The translations under genes were made by a program, and so were the position numbers. The notes beneath the pieces were generated by a model. The model saw only the letters and a program-made list of their open reading frames with translations, ran no database searches and was not told the DNA's origin. This document shows, piece after piece, positions 1 to 7,904 of a stretch of 64,000 bases of DNA. The DNA comes from an uncultured Actinomycetes bacterium. GTDB taxonomy: Bacteria > Actinomycetota > Actinomycetes > Mycobacteriales > Nakamurellaceae. The stretch spans positions 29,093 through 93,092 of the forward strand of contig CALANS010000136.1 of assembly GCA_937926105.1 (NCBI GenBank). The letters run 5' to 3'. Numbering within the stretch: the stretch's first letter is position 1; each line of letters opens with the position of its first letter.

Positions 1-759
1 ATCCTGCCGATTCTGCTGGTCGCGCTGGTGTTCACCTTCCTGTCTGCCGAGACCTGGCAATCCATCGGCACGCTCACCGGCACTCCGCTGGTGCTGGCGG
101 CCGTGCTGTTGCTCGCGCTGACGCTGGTCCCGCTGCTGCGCTCGACCGACGACGATCACACCGAGTTCGCCGACGCCGATGAGATCCGGGCTGCCCTGCC
201 GGCCGAACTGGCGGGCGCGTTCTCGGCGTTCGGCCAGGCAGGCGGTGGCGGCGCTGGGCCGGTCGGGCCCTCGGAGGGCGGGGCGGCGGGCGGACTATTG
301 GTGCCGCCGTTGGCCCTGGCCGAGCGGATCAACCTGCGCCTGATCGGCGCGCTGGGCCGCGCCGTGGTGGCCGTGGTGGTGGGCCTGTCGGTGGCGCTGT
401 TCTTCTGCGTGTTCGGCGTGCTGGTGGTCAGCGACGCCGTCACCCATACCTGGGTGGGAGCGTCACCGGACGTCTGGTGGCAGTTCACCGTCGGTACCCA
501 CCGGTACACGCTCACCGCCGAGCATGTTCGGGTTTCGCTGTTCTTGGGTGCCTTCTCCGCGCTGTATCTGGTGGTGTCGGCCAGCACCGATCGGCAACTC
601 GCCACCGCGCTCTCCGCGGATGCACAGTCCCACGTGCGACAATGCCTCGCGGTCCGGGCGGTGTACCGGACATCCGGGACACGGGGTCTGCGGCGCGCGA
701 CGACTCGCCGCCCGACGGCTCGGCGGGTGGCACGTCAACGCGGGCCGCGACGGGGGTAG
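1..759 (+). CDS. Hypothetical integral membrane protein, 5' end outside window
   Basis: The reading frame is open from base 1, so the true start lies upstream; the first possible internal start is GTG at 28. The visible 252 codons contain about four hydrophobic segments: the extreme N-terminus, about residues 25-45, about 115-145 and about 175-195. A Gly/Pro-rich, probably cytoplasmic loop separates the second and third. The last 45 residues are very Arg-rich and overlap the earliest possible start (642) of the next gene. That tail may therefore be real, or may reflect another sequence error here. I do not recognise the family. It lies upstream of purF with the same orientation. Confidence 0.6.
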   Translation: MLPILLVALVFTFLSAETWQSIGTLTGTPLVLAAVLLLALTLVPLLRSTDDDHTEFADADEIRAALPAELAGAFSAFGQAGGGGAGPVGPSEGGAAGGLLVPPLALAERINLRLIGALGRAVVAVVVGLSVALFFCVFGVLVVSDAVTHTWVGASPDVWWQFTVGTHRYTLTAEHVRVSLFLGAFSALYLVVSASTDRQLATALSADAQSHVRQCLAVRAVYRTSGTRGLRRATTRRPTARRVARQRGPRRG

Positions 760-776
760 CCGGGCATCACCGGCGG

Positions 777-2052
777 GTGAGCAGGTGGGGGGATGCGGTG
801 CGGCACCGATCGGCGGCGTGGGCGCTGGCAGCCGTGGTCGCCGTCGTGGTAGCCGTCGCCGTGGTGATCGGAGTGGTCGCGACCGGGGCCGGTCGATCCG
901 ATGCGGCGCCCGGATCCGATACCGAGACGACGGTACTGACCACGATCTACGTTCCGCCGGACACCGGTGCCTCCGCGCCGGGGATCGCCGGGGTCACCGT
1001 CACGGCGCCGCCCCTGTCCGGCGGTGCCGCCTCGAGCGGCGCCGACACGGCCGCGGTGCCGGGCAGCGGGCGGCCGGACGCCGGGCTCGTCACCGCCTCG
1101 CTGGGCGTCAGTGGGCCGGTGGGCTCCATCGACACCGGGACCGGCACGGCCACCGGCTCGATCCCCGGTCACGTGCAGCGTTCGCCAACTGCCCCGCTCA
1201 CCCCGAGGCCGGACCAGCAGCACGATCCGTCCACGCCCGGGCCGTCGACCAGTTCGGCGGCCAGCTACCCGGACACCATCACGGCCGAGCCGGCCGCCTC
1301 GGCGGGCCGCATCACCCCGGGCCGTCACCGCTGCGGTGCAGGAGGCCGCCGAGCAGGGCATCACCGAGAGTGCGGTCGTGCTAGACCGCGCGACCGGCAC
1401 GCCGATCGTGTCGCTCAACGCCGACCGCGAGGTGCCCGCCGTCAGCATCGCCAAGCTGCTGTTCGCGACCGACGAGTTACGCCGGGCGGGCGGCGGCTCC
1501 CACCTGGATCCGGACGCCGCCGCCGACCTTGCCGACATGATCCGCCGTTCCAACGATGCGCTGGCCAGCGACTACTACGGCTACCACGGCGAGAGCGACA
1601 TCGTGCAGCGAGTGGCCGACGAGTACCACCTATCCGGCACCGAACCGGCGTCGAACCCGCGCTACTGGGGTGGGATCAGCATCACCGCAGCCGACATCGC
1701 CTCCCTGCTGCAGCAGACGCTGGCCGACCCTGGCATCGGCCCGTACTTGGCCGCACCGATGCGGGCCGCCAGCCACACCGCCGCCGACGGCTACGACCAG
1801 GAGTTCGGCATGAACGCCGTCTCTGGCGCCGGGTCGAAGCAGGGCTGGGGGTGTTGCCTGGGCGGGGTGGTGGCGATCCACTCCGCGGGGTTCACCGCGC
1901 ACCTGATCGTCGTGGTGCTGTCCACCGCCGCGCCGGATGCCGAGGGGCTGAACGTGCCGGAGGTCAGCGCGTTCGCCGACGACCCCGGCTTCCTGGCGTC
2001 GGTGGCTGCGGTGACGGCGACCGCCAAGGCCGCGGTCGACCCGCTGGGCTGA
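777..2052 (+). pseudogene. Secreted/membrane-anchored class A beta-lactamase-like serine hydrolase, frameshifted
   Basis: Two frames together make one protein. From GTG 777 (or ATG 642, overlapping the upstream gene) frame 3 encodes a signal anchor (about residues 12-38, very Val/Ala-rich) and a long Ser/Thr/Pro/Gly linker. Near 1311-1321 the coding signal moves to frame 1, which gives a serine-hydrolase domain up to the stop at 2052. That domain has an SxxK-type motif (SIAK, near base 1447), a Ser-Asn-Asp motif (near 1550) and a KQG motif where KTG is expected (near 1838). The shift falls at a C4G3 run, and removing one C restores a single frame. Either a sequencing indel or a genuine inactivating frameshift would explain it. 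The intact product would be an exported, anchored hydrolase of the penicillin-recognising fold. Its substrate is unknown, and the linker suggests it reaches into the cell wall. Confidence 0.6.
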
Positions 2053-2152
2053 TCCTCCGGCGCCGACGACCCGCCCGCGCGACCTGGCGACCCGCCGCAG
2101 GCGGTAGAGTAGGGCACCGGCGTCATCGGGCGGCGAAGGGGCTTGGGACAAC

Positions 2153-3835
2153 GTGCGCAGCGACGAGCTGACGGTTCCGGACCGGTCACATCCACATCCC
2201 GTCACCGCCGTATCACCCGGCCCGCCTTCCGGCACCGAGATCCCCTTGGAAGCACCTCCCGGTGAGGAGTGCGGCGTGTTCGGGGTGTTCGCGCCCGGCG
2301 AGGACGTCGCCAAACTGACCTACTACGGGCTGTACGCGCTGCAGCACCGCGGCCAGGAAGCCGCCGGTATCGCCGTGTCCGACGGCGCGCAGATCGTGGT
2401 GTTCAAGGACTTGGGCCTGGTCTCGCAGGTCTTCGACGAACAGAGCCTGTCCAGCCTGCACGGCGATATCGCGGTCGGACACACCCGCTACTCCACGACC
2501 GGGTCGACCACCTGGGAGAACGCCCAGCCCACCTTCGGTTCCACCTCGGTCGGCACCGGGATCGCGTTGGGACACAACGGCAACCTGGTCAACACCGCCG
2601 AGTTGGCCACGCGGCTGGCCACCACCGACGGTGCCCGCCGCCGGCCCACCGCCACCACCGACTCGGACATCATCACCCGGCTGCTGGCCGCCACCGCCAC
2701 CGACACCGGGCTGGCCGAGGCCGCGATGACCCTGCTGCCGGATCTGGCCGGCGCGTTCTGCCTGGTCTTTTGCGATGAGAACACGCTGTACGCGGCACGC
2801 GACCGGCACGGGGTGCGTCCGCTGGTGCTGGGTCGGCTGGAGCGCGGCTGGGTGGTCGCCTCCGAGACCGCCGCGCTGGACATCGTGGGCGCCTCGTTCG
2901 TGCGGGAGGTGGAGCCCGGCGAGCTGCTGGCCATCGACCAGGACGGGTTGCGCAGTGCGCACTTCGCTCCGCCGGAGCCCAAGGGCTGCCTGTTCGAGTA
3001 CGTCTACCTGGCCCGACCGGACACCCACATCGCCGGGCGCAGCGTCTACGCGACCAGGGTGGAGATCGGTCGCCGGCTCGCCGCCTCGGCGCCGGTGGAG
3101 GCCGACATGGTGATCCCCACCCCGGACTCGGGCACCCCGGCAGCCATCGGCTACGCCGCCGCCTCCGGCATCCCGTACGGCCAGGGTCTGGTGAAGAACG
3201 CCTACGTGGGGCGCACCTTCATCCAGCCGTCCCAGACCATCCGGCAGTTGGGTATCCGGCTCAAACTCAACCCGCTGCGGGACGTGATCCGCGGCAAGCG
3301 GCTGATCGTGGTGGACGACTCGATCGTGCGCGGTAACACCCAACGCGCGCTCGTTCGAATGCTGCGCGAGGCCGGCGCCATCGAGGTGCATGTGCGGATC
3401 GCCTCGCCGCCGGTGCGCTGGCCGTGCTTCTACGGTATCGACTTCCCGTCCCGCGCCGAACTGATCGCCAACGCCGGATCGGGTCCGGAGGACGTCGAAT
3501 CGGTGCGTCGCTCGATCGGCGCCGACACCCTGGCGCACGTCTCGCTGGCCGACCTGGTGGCCGCGTCGGAGCAGCCGCGCAGTCGGCTGTGCACCGCGTG
3601 CTTTACCGGCCAGTATCCGATACCGGTGCCCGAGCAGGTAGGCAAGCACGTACTGGAGGGCATCGCCCGGTCCGTGCAGTCGCCGCCGGACGGGGCGGTG
3701 ACGCAGCTGCCCGGCGCGCCGGCACCGGTCAGCCGGGCCGGGGCTGCCGCGGGGGCGCCGGTGGGTACCGGATCGTCGGTGGGTACCGCTCTGGGCGCCT
3801 CCTATGGTGCCGCCGACTCCCTGCGCCGTCCCTGA
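2153..3835 (+). CDS. purF: Amidophosphoribosyltransferase (glutamine PRPP amidotransferase)
   Basis: This enzyme catalyses the first committed step of purine synthesis, converting PRPP and glutamine to 5-phosphoribosylamine in the cytoplasm. The protein has 560 residues. An N-terminal class II glutamine amidotransferase domain follows a propeptide-like extension; the expected nucleophile is Cys40 in EECGVFG, followed by the family's QHRGQE segment. The C-terminal phosphoribosyltransferase domain carries the PRPP loop VVDDSIVRGNT near residue 388. A CTAC pair near residue 482 fits the iron-sulfur ligands of the Bacillus-type enzyme. GTG at 2153 keeps the propeptide. A possible -10 (TAGAGT, 2105-2110) lies upstream. 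The C-terminal tail of about 50 residues is Gly/Ala-rich and probably disordered. purM follows 90 bp downstream. Confidence 0.96.
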   Translation: MRSDELTVPDRSHPHPVTAVSPGPPSGTEIPLEAPPGEECGVFGVFAPGEDVAKLTYYGLYALQHRGQEAAGIAVSDGAQIVVFKDLGLVSQVFDEQSLSSLHGDIAVGHTRYSTTGSTTWENAQPTFGSTSVGTGIALGHNGNLVNTAELATRLATTDGARRRPTATTDSDIITRLLAATATDTGLAEAAMTLLPDLAGAFCLVFCDENTLYAARDRHGVRPLVLGRLERGWVVASETAALDIVGASFVREVEPGELLAIDQDGLRSAHFAPPEPKGCLFEYVYLARPDTHIAGRSVYATRVEIGRRLAASAPVEADMVIPTPDSGTPAAIGYAAASGIPYGQGLVKNAYVGRTFIQPSQTIRQLGIRLKLNPLRDVIRGKRLIVVDDSIVRGNTQRALVRMLREAGAIEVHVRIASPPVRWPCFYGIDFPSRAELIANAGSGPEDVESVRRSIGADTLAHVSLADLVAASEQPRSRLCTACFTGQYPIPVPEQVGKHVLEGIARSVQSPPDGAVTQLPGAPAPVSRAGAAAGAPVGTGSSVGTALGASYGAADSLRRP

Positions 3836-3884
3836 GAGAGCTCGGCCGTTGCGGCCGGTGTTGATACGAGACGAGGTAGCTGCC

Positions 3885-3929
3885 ATGACGATGCTTGGTG
3901 CCACGGCCCCGGAGGCGATGGATTCATGA
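3885..3929 (+). other. Short leader ORF (14 codons) overlapping the purM start
   Basis: ATG 3885 is preceded by GAGGTAG at good spacing. It opens a 14-codon frame whose TGA (3927-3929) overlaps the purM ATG (3926-3928) as ATGA. The arrangement would allow translational coupling into purM. purM also has its own GGAGG at 3911-3915. The ORF may instead be chance; no peptide function is proposed. Confidence 0.35.
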
Positions 3930-5008
3930 CGGTGCACCACCCGATCGGATCGGGGGCCACCTACGAGGGCTCGGGTGTGTCGATCGCGGCGGGGGAGGCC
4001 GCGGTGAGCCTGATGAAACCCTTCACCGAAAAGACCACCCGACCCGAGGTGATGGGCGGCATCGGCGGCTTTGCGTCGCTGTTCCGGCTGCCGACCGATC
4101 GCTATCACCAGCCGGTGCTGGCCTCCGCCTCCGATGGGGTGGGCACCAAGTCGGCAATCGCGCAGGCCATGGACGTGCACGACACCATCGGCATCGACCT
4201 GGTCGCGATGGTGGTCGACGACCTGGTGCCCTGCGGCGCCGAGCCGCTGTTCGTGCAGGACTACATCGCCTGCGGCAAGGTCGATCCGGACAAGATCGCG
4301 ACCATCGTGTCCGGCATCGCGGAGGGCTGCGTGCGGTCGGGCTGCGCGCTGGTCGGCGGGGAGACCGCCGAGCACCCCGGGTTGATGGACCCCGACGACT
4401 ACGACCTGGCCGCGACCGCGGTGGGCGTGGTGGAGGCCGAGGAGATCCTCGGGCCGGACCGGGTGCGCCCCGGCGATGTGGTGATCGGGATGGCTTCCTC
4501 CGGCGTGCATTCCAACGGGTTCTCCATGGTCCGGCACGTGCTGCTGGACATCGGCCGGCTACCGCTGGACGGGCACGTGGAGGAGTTCGGACGCACCCTC
4601 GGCGAGGAACTGCTGGAGCCGTGCCGAATCTATGCGTTGGACTGCCTGGCGCTGCGCCGGGAGGCCGAGGTACACGCCTTCGCGCACATCACCGGGGGCG
4701 GGCTGGCCGGCAACCTGGCCCGGGTGATCCCGCCGGGGCTGACGGCGCAACTGGATCGCCGGGTGTGGACCCCGCCGCCGGTGTTCGGATTCATCACCGC
4801 GCGTGGCCGGGTGACCCGGGAGGAGATGGAGAAGGCGTTCAACATGGGCATCGGCATGGTGGCCGTGGTGTCGGCCGACGAGGCCGACCGCGCCATGGCG
4901 GTGCTCACCGCCCGGCACGTGCCCAGCGTGATCCTGGGCATGGTGGAGCCGTCCATCGACGGATCGACCGAGCGGGTCGTGCTGTCGGGCGACCACCTGC
5001 GGTTCTGA
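3926..5008 (+). CDS. purM: Phosphoribosylformylglycinamidine cyclo-ligase (AIR synthetase)
   Basis: PurM converts formylglycinamidine ribonucleotide to aminoimidazole ribonucleotide with ATP, the fifth step of purine synthesis. The protein has 360 residues, normal for the family. It shows the N-terminal SGATYEGSGVSIAAGE segment, the Gly/Asp-rich DGVGTKSAIA nucleotide-binding region, GIDLVAMVVDD, a Cys-Gly-Ala-Glu segment, and the HITGGGLAGNL and FNMGIGM motifs of the C-terminal ATP-binding half. The ATG at 3926 has GGAGG at 3911-3915 and overlaps the stop of a short upstream ORF. It is almost certainly co-transcribed with purF, as in other actinomycetes. Confidence 0.96.
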   Translation: MTVHHPIGSGATYEGSGVSIAAGEAAVSLMKPFTEKTTRPEVMGGIGGFASLFRLPTDRYHQPVLASASDGVGTKSAIAQAMDVHDTIGIDLVAMVVDDLVPCGAEPLFVQDYIACGKVDPDKIATIVSGIAEGCVRSGCALVGGETAEHPGLMDPDDYDLAATAVGVVEAEEILGPDRVRPGDVVIGMASSGVHSNGFSMVRHVLLDIGRLPLDGHVEEFGRTLGEELLEPCRIYALDCLALRREAEVHAFAHITGGGLAGNLARVIPPGLTAQLDRRVWTPPPVFGFITARGRVTREEMEKAFNMGIGMVAVVSADEADRAMAVLTARHVPSVILGMVEPSIDGSTERVVLSGDHLRF

Positions 5009-5080
5009 GTGGCCCGAGCCGGCCTACCGACCCGCCCGGGCCAGCCGGGCGCGCTCCACGTCGTGAGCGTGCCCGTCCGA

Positions 5081-5140
5081 GCAACGGTTCCGTCGTCCTG
5101 GCAAGGGTTGGGGACCGTGCGAGGACGATGAAACCGTTGC
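5081..5140. repeat. 60-bp imperfect palindromic repeat element, copy A
   Basis: Arms at 5081-5098 and 5123-5140 are 18-bp inverted repeats (GCAACGGTTCCGTCGTCC against GGACGATGAAACCGTTGC, two mismatches) around a 24-bp centre. The same element, with identical arm spacing, occurs in reverse orientation at 39285-39344; the centres match at about 20 of 24 positions. It lies between the convergent purM and TPR genes. It resembles a REP/MITE-type dispersed element and could also act as a terminator. Confidence 0.75.
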
Positions 5141-5175
5141 TGGGACGAGCCGGGGCGTTGAGCGCTCCGCAGACA

Positions 5176-5835
5176 CTATTCGGCTCCGCGCATCGCGGTG
5201 CGGCACTGGTCGATCGCCTGCTGGGCGAAGCGGGCCTGCTCGGCCGTGCCGAACTCCCGGTACGCGGACAGCGCGGCCTCGAACTCCGCCAGGGCGCCGG
5301 GAAGATCGCCGGCCTCCTGCCGGGTCCAGCCCAGATTGTTGTGCAACGATCCGGCCCAGCGCCGGCAGCGTGACTCGTCGCTGGCCGCGGCGATCGCCAG
5401 GCCGTGACGCGTCCACTCCTCGGCGCGGTCCGGCTCGGCGATGGCGAGCATGTGGGCGGCGTCGGCGGCCAGGAAGTCCAGGCCGGCAGCCTCGGCGGCC
5501 CGCAGGGCGCTCCCGAACAGCCGGGCCGCTTGGTCGGGATGGCCGGACGAGTTGCGCAATCGACCGCGTTCCAGGTCGGTGCGCACCGCGAGGACCGGAT
5601 GCGACGAAGCGTCGATCTGGATGCCGTCCAGCAACGCATCCGCCTCGGCAAACCGCCCCTGTAGACCGAGCGAGCGGGCCAGCTGCGTGACCAGTTCGGC
5701 GCCAGCCAGCGGGGACCGTTCGGTGTCCAGCACCGTGCGGAACCGGTGTTCGGACCCGGCCGGGTCGTCGAAGTCCCAGAGCCGCTCGAGGGCACCGGGA
5801 TCCAGTGGCGAGGGACCCGGATAGGTGCTACTCAC
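5176..5835 (-). CDS. Tetratricopeptide-repeat protein
   Basis: The product is a soluble 219-residue protein rich in Ala/Leu/Arg helices. TPR-like helix pairs are visible at about residues 45-75 (LGLQGRFAEADALLDG), 85-115 (SGHPDQAARLFGSAL), 120-145, and 160-195, the last being the clearest (NNLGWTRQEAGDLPGALAEF). There is no signal peptide or membrane segment. TPR folds mediate protein-protein contacts; no enzymatic domain accompanies them here, so the role is probably scaffold or regulator. It stands between purM (convergent) and the DUF3073 gene (same strand, 43 bp upstream). Confidence 0.8.
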   Translation of the reverse strand: MSSTYPGPSPLDPGALERLWDFDDPAGSEHRFRTVLDTERSPLAGAELVTQLARSLGLQGRFAEADALLDGIQIDASSHPVLAVRTDLERGRLRNSSGHPDQAARLFGSALRAAEAAGLDFLAADAAHMLAIAEPDRAEEWTRHGLAIAAASDESRCRRWAGSLHNNLGWTRQEAGDLPGALAEFEAALSAYREFGTAEQARFAQQAIDQCRTAMRGAE

Positions 5836-5878
5836 CGCGTCACGATCCGCTGCGCGTCAGGTCGGCGCCGCGGCCCGG

Positions 5879-6112
5879 TCAGCGACCGCGGGAGGGTGAG
5901 GCGTAATCGCTCTCGTCGTCGCCGTCGACGTACGCCGCGTACGGGTCGTCGTCCGCATCGACGTCCTCGCGCGCGCCGGCGTGCCGGTCGTCGTAGTCCT
6001 GCTCTCCGCCGGACAACTCGTGCTGCAAGGCCGTGACGTCGATCGAGGCGGTGTGGTACTTCAACGCCCGAGCGACCTTCGTCTGCTTTGCCTTCTGACG
6101 GCCGCGCCCCAT
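5879..6112 (-). CDS. DUF3073 family protein
   Basis: This 77-residue protein begins MGRGRQKAKQTKVAR, followed by LKY; this basic start is the hallmark of the actinobacterial DUF3073 family. An acidic, Asp-rich second half (residues 40-70) follows. In mycobacteria the family member sits next to purM, and the same neighbourhood is kept here. Function is unknown. The basic head and acidic tail suggest a nucleic-acid or ribosome-associated small protein, which is only inference. Confidence 0.88.
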   Translation of the reverse strand: MGRGRQKAKQTKVARALKYHTASIDVTALQHELSGGEQDYDDRHAGAREDVDADDDPYAAYVDGDDESDYASPSRGR

Positions 6113-6244
6113 GGCGGACCCCCTTGCGCATACCCGGCGGGGCGGCCGATGGCGGCGGCCCCGGATGTCATGAATCTGTCGTGCCCCTAAGAGTACAGGG
6201 TGGCCCTGCGCGGTCCCACTGGATGATCGCGGTTGCAGCGCGTC

Positions 6245-7225
6245 TTACCAGTCCAGCGCGCCCGGGATGAGTTCCACCACCCCGACCGGGTGTCCGCCGC
6301 CCAGCACCGGCTCGCGGGCCAGCAAGTCCAGCGCGCCGGATCCGTCCGAGTCCAGCCCGAGTCGCCGCAGCGTCGCCGTGAGCAGCGGCATCCGGGCCCG
6401 GGCGGCTCCGTCGGCGACCTTGATCGCCACCGCGGTGCCATCGGGCAGCGCCGCGCAGTGCACACCTTCGGCCCCACCCTTGACCAGCAGCCCCGGATAT
6501 GCCCGCATCAGGACGGTGTCGTCGCGGCCGGTGCCGGCCACCATCCACGGGTGCTCCCGCATGGCGGCGGCCACCGTCGCCTCGGGTGAGCCCGGCGCGG
6601 CGGCATTGATCCGGCCGAACGCCCGGGCCAGCCCGGCCAGCGACAGCGCGAACAGCGGGGCGCCGCAGCCGTCCACACCCACCGCGGCGGGTGGCTCGGC
6701 GGCCAGGGCGGTGACCCGCGCCGCGATCGCCTGCTGGAGCGGGTGGCCGGGATCCACGTAGGAGCCGGTGTCCCATCCGGCAGCCACACATGCGGCCAGC
6801 ATGCCGGCGTGCTTGCCCGAGCAGTTCATGTACCGACGGGCAGCGGCGCCGCCGGCGGTGACGACGGCGTCCCGGGCGGCCTGATCCAGGGGCAGGTCGG
6901 CCGGGCAGCCCAGATCCTCCTCGGTGAGCCCGGCCGCGGCCAGCACGTCGAGCACCAGTCGCACGTGCTCGGGCTCGCCGGAATGCGAGGCGGCCGCGAG
7001 CGCCAGGGTCCGGCCGGCCAGCGGGGCGCCGCAGGCGAGCGAAGTGGCCGCCTGGAATGGCTTGTTGGATGAGCGGGGGAAGACCGGGGAGGTGACGTCA
7101 CCAACGGCATGCAGCACGGCGCCGGAGGGATCGGTGACGACCACGCTGCCGTGGTGCACGCATTCGGTGAGGCCGGAGCGGACCACCCGGACCAGCGGAA
7201 CGGGGCCTGCGGGGAAGTCGGGCAT
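6245..7225 (-). CDS. Asparaginase (L-asparaginase II-type family)
   Basis: The protein is 326 residues long from ATG 7225 and belongs to the asparaginase-II-type family found in actinobacteria and Rhizobium, which is unrelated to the E. coli AnsA/AnsB fold. Family segments are visible in order: VRSGLTECVHHGSV near the N-terminus, SSNKPFQA, the NCSGKHAGML block, GVDGCGAPLF and GTGRDDT. The expected reaction is L-asparagine to aspartate plus ammonia in the cytoplasm. No signal peptide is seen. It lies 31 bp downstream of the BKACE-like gene on the same strand, next to a PLP-dependent dehydratase, which suggests amino-acid catabolism. Confidence 0.85.
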   Translation of the reverse strand: MPDFPAGPVPLVRVVRSGLTECVHHGSVVVTDPSGAVLHAVGDVTSPVFPRSSNKPFQAATSLACGAPLAGRTLALAAASHSGEPEHVRLVLDVLAAAGLTEEDLGCPADLPLDQAARDAVVTAGGAAARRYMNCSGKHAGMLAACVAAGWDTGSYVDPGHPLQQAIAARVTALAAEPPAAVGVDGCGAPLFALSLAGLARAFGRINAAAPGSPEATVAAAMREHPWMVAGTGRDDTVLMRAYPGLLVKGGAEGVHCAALPDGTAVAIKVADGAARARMPLLTATLRRLGLDSDGSGALDLLAREPVLGGGHPVGVVELIPGALDW

Positions 7226-7256
7226 CGTGTGGTTCCTTGCTGCGATGAGGGGTGGA

Positions 7257-7904
7257 TCAGTCAAGTCCCAGCACCGCCCGGGCCTGCGGAATAGGCATCG
7301 GCGGCCGGCCGGCAATCCGGGCCAGGCCGGCCGCGCGGGCGATCAGCGCGATGTCGTCGGCGGGGCGCGGAGTGCCGGCCGGAGCGATGCGCGGGGGGCC
7401 GGCCGGGGCGGCGGGCTCGGGCCGATCGCTGGGACCCGGTTCGTTCGGGGCCGTGCCGTTCGGGGCTGTGCCGGTCGGAGCCCGGTCGGCATCGGCGGTG
7501 CCGACCCGCAGATGCAGCCCCACCGCCAGCGCGGCCAGCAGCACCGGCAGCGATGCCGGTCCGCGGCCACCCACCGATGCGGCGCCCGGATGCGCCCGGG
7601 CGATGCGCGCCAGTTCCACCAGCAGCTCGGGGCCGGCCAGCGAAGCCGGCAACACCAGCTCGGTGAAATCGGGCCCGGTGCGGTCCGCGGCCGGTGCCGC
7701 CACTCCGTCCGGATCGGCGGTCACCACCAGCCGGGTCTGCTCCCGGATCGCCGTCACCGCCCGCCGGGTGTCCGGTTGATCCGGCGCCAGGTGGATCCGT
7801 GCGGCGCCCACCTGCTCGGCGTCGATCGCGATGCGCAACAACTGGGGCAGGTCGACCGCGGCCGGGGCGACGGTGAGCAGCGTGCCGAACCGCCCGTCAG
7901 CCAT
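7257..7904 (-). CDS. Diverged BKACE (DUF849)-like protein
   Basis: The product has 215 residues from ATG 7904, whose first 8 nt overlap the end of the dehydratase gene (translational coupling). The ending GLHLRVGTADA and the segment GAARIHLAP resemble the beta-keto acid cleavage enzyme (BKACE) family, whose members use a metal-binding His-x-His and a late Glu. Here the second His is Ala (HLA) and the late Glu is absent (VGTADA where VGLED is typical). The protein is also about 60 residues short of the family norm and has a Pro/Ala-rich insertion at about residues 145-180. It may have lost catalysis or may be only a remote relative. Family assignment is tentative. Confidence 0.45.
   Translation of the reverse strand: MADGRFGTLLTVAPAAVDLPQLLRIAIDAEQVGAARIHLAPDQPDTRRAVTAIREQTRLVVTADPDGVAAPAADRTGPDFTELVLPASLAGPELLVELARIARAHPGAASVGGRGPASLPVLLAALAVGLHLRVGTADADRAPTGTAPNGTAPNEPGPSDRPEPAAPAGPPRIAPAGTPRPADDIALIARAAGLARIAGRPPMPIPQARAVLGLD

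Noticed and set aside
2213..4537. A 774-codon minus-strand frame opposite purF and purM
   Set aside because: Antisense shadow; purF and purM show full family motifs on the plus strand.
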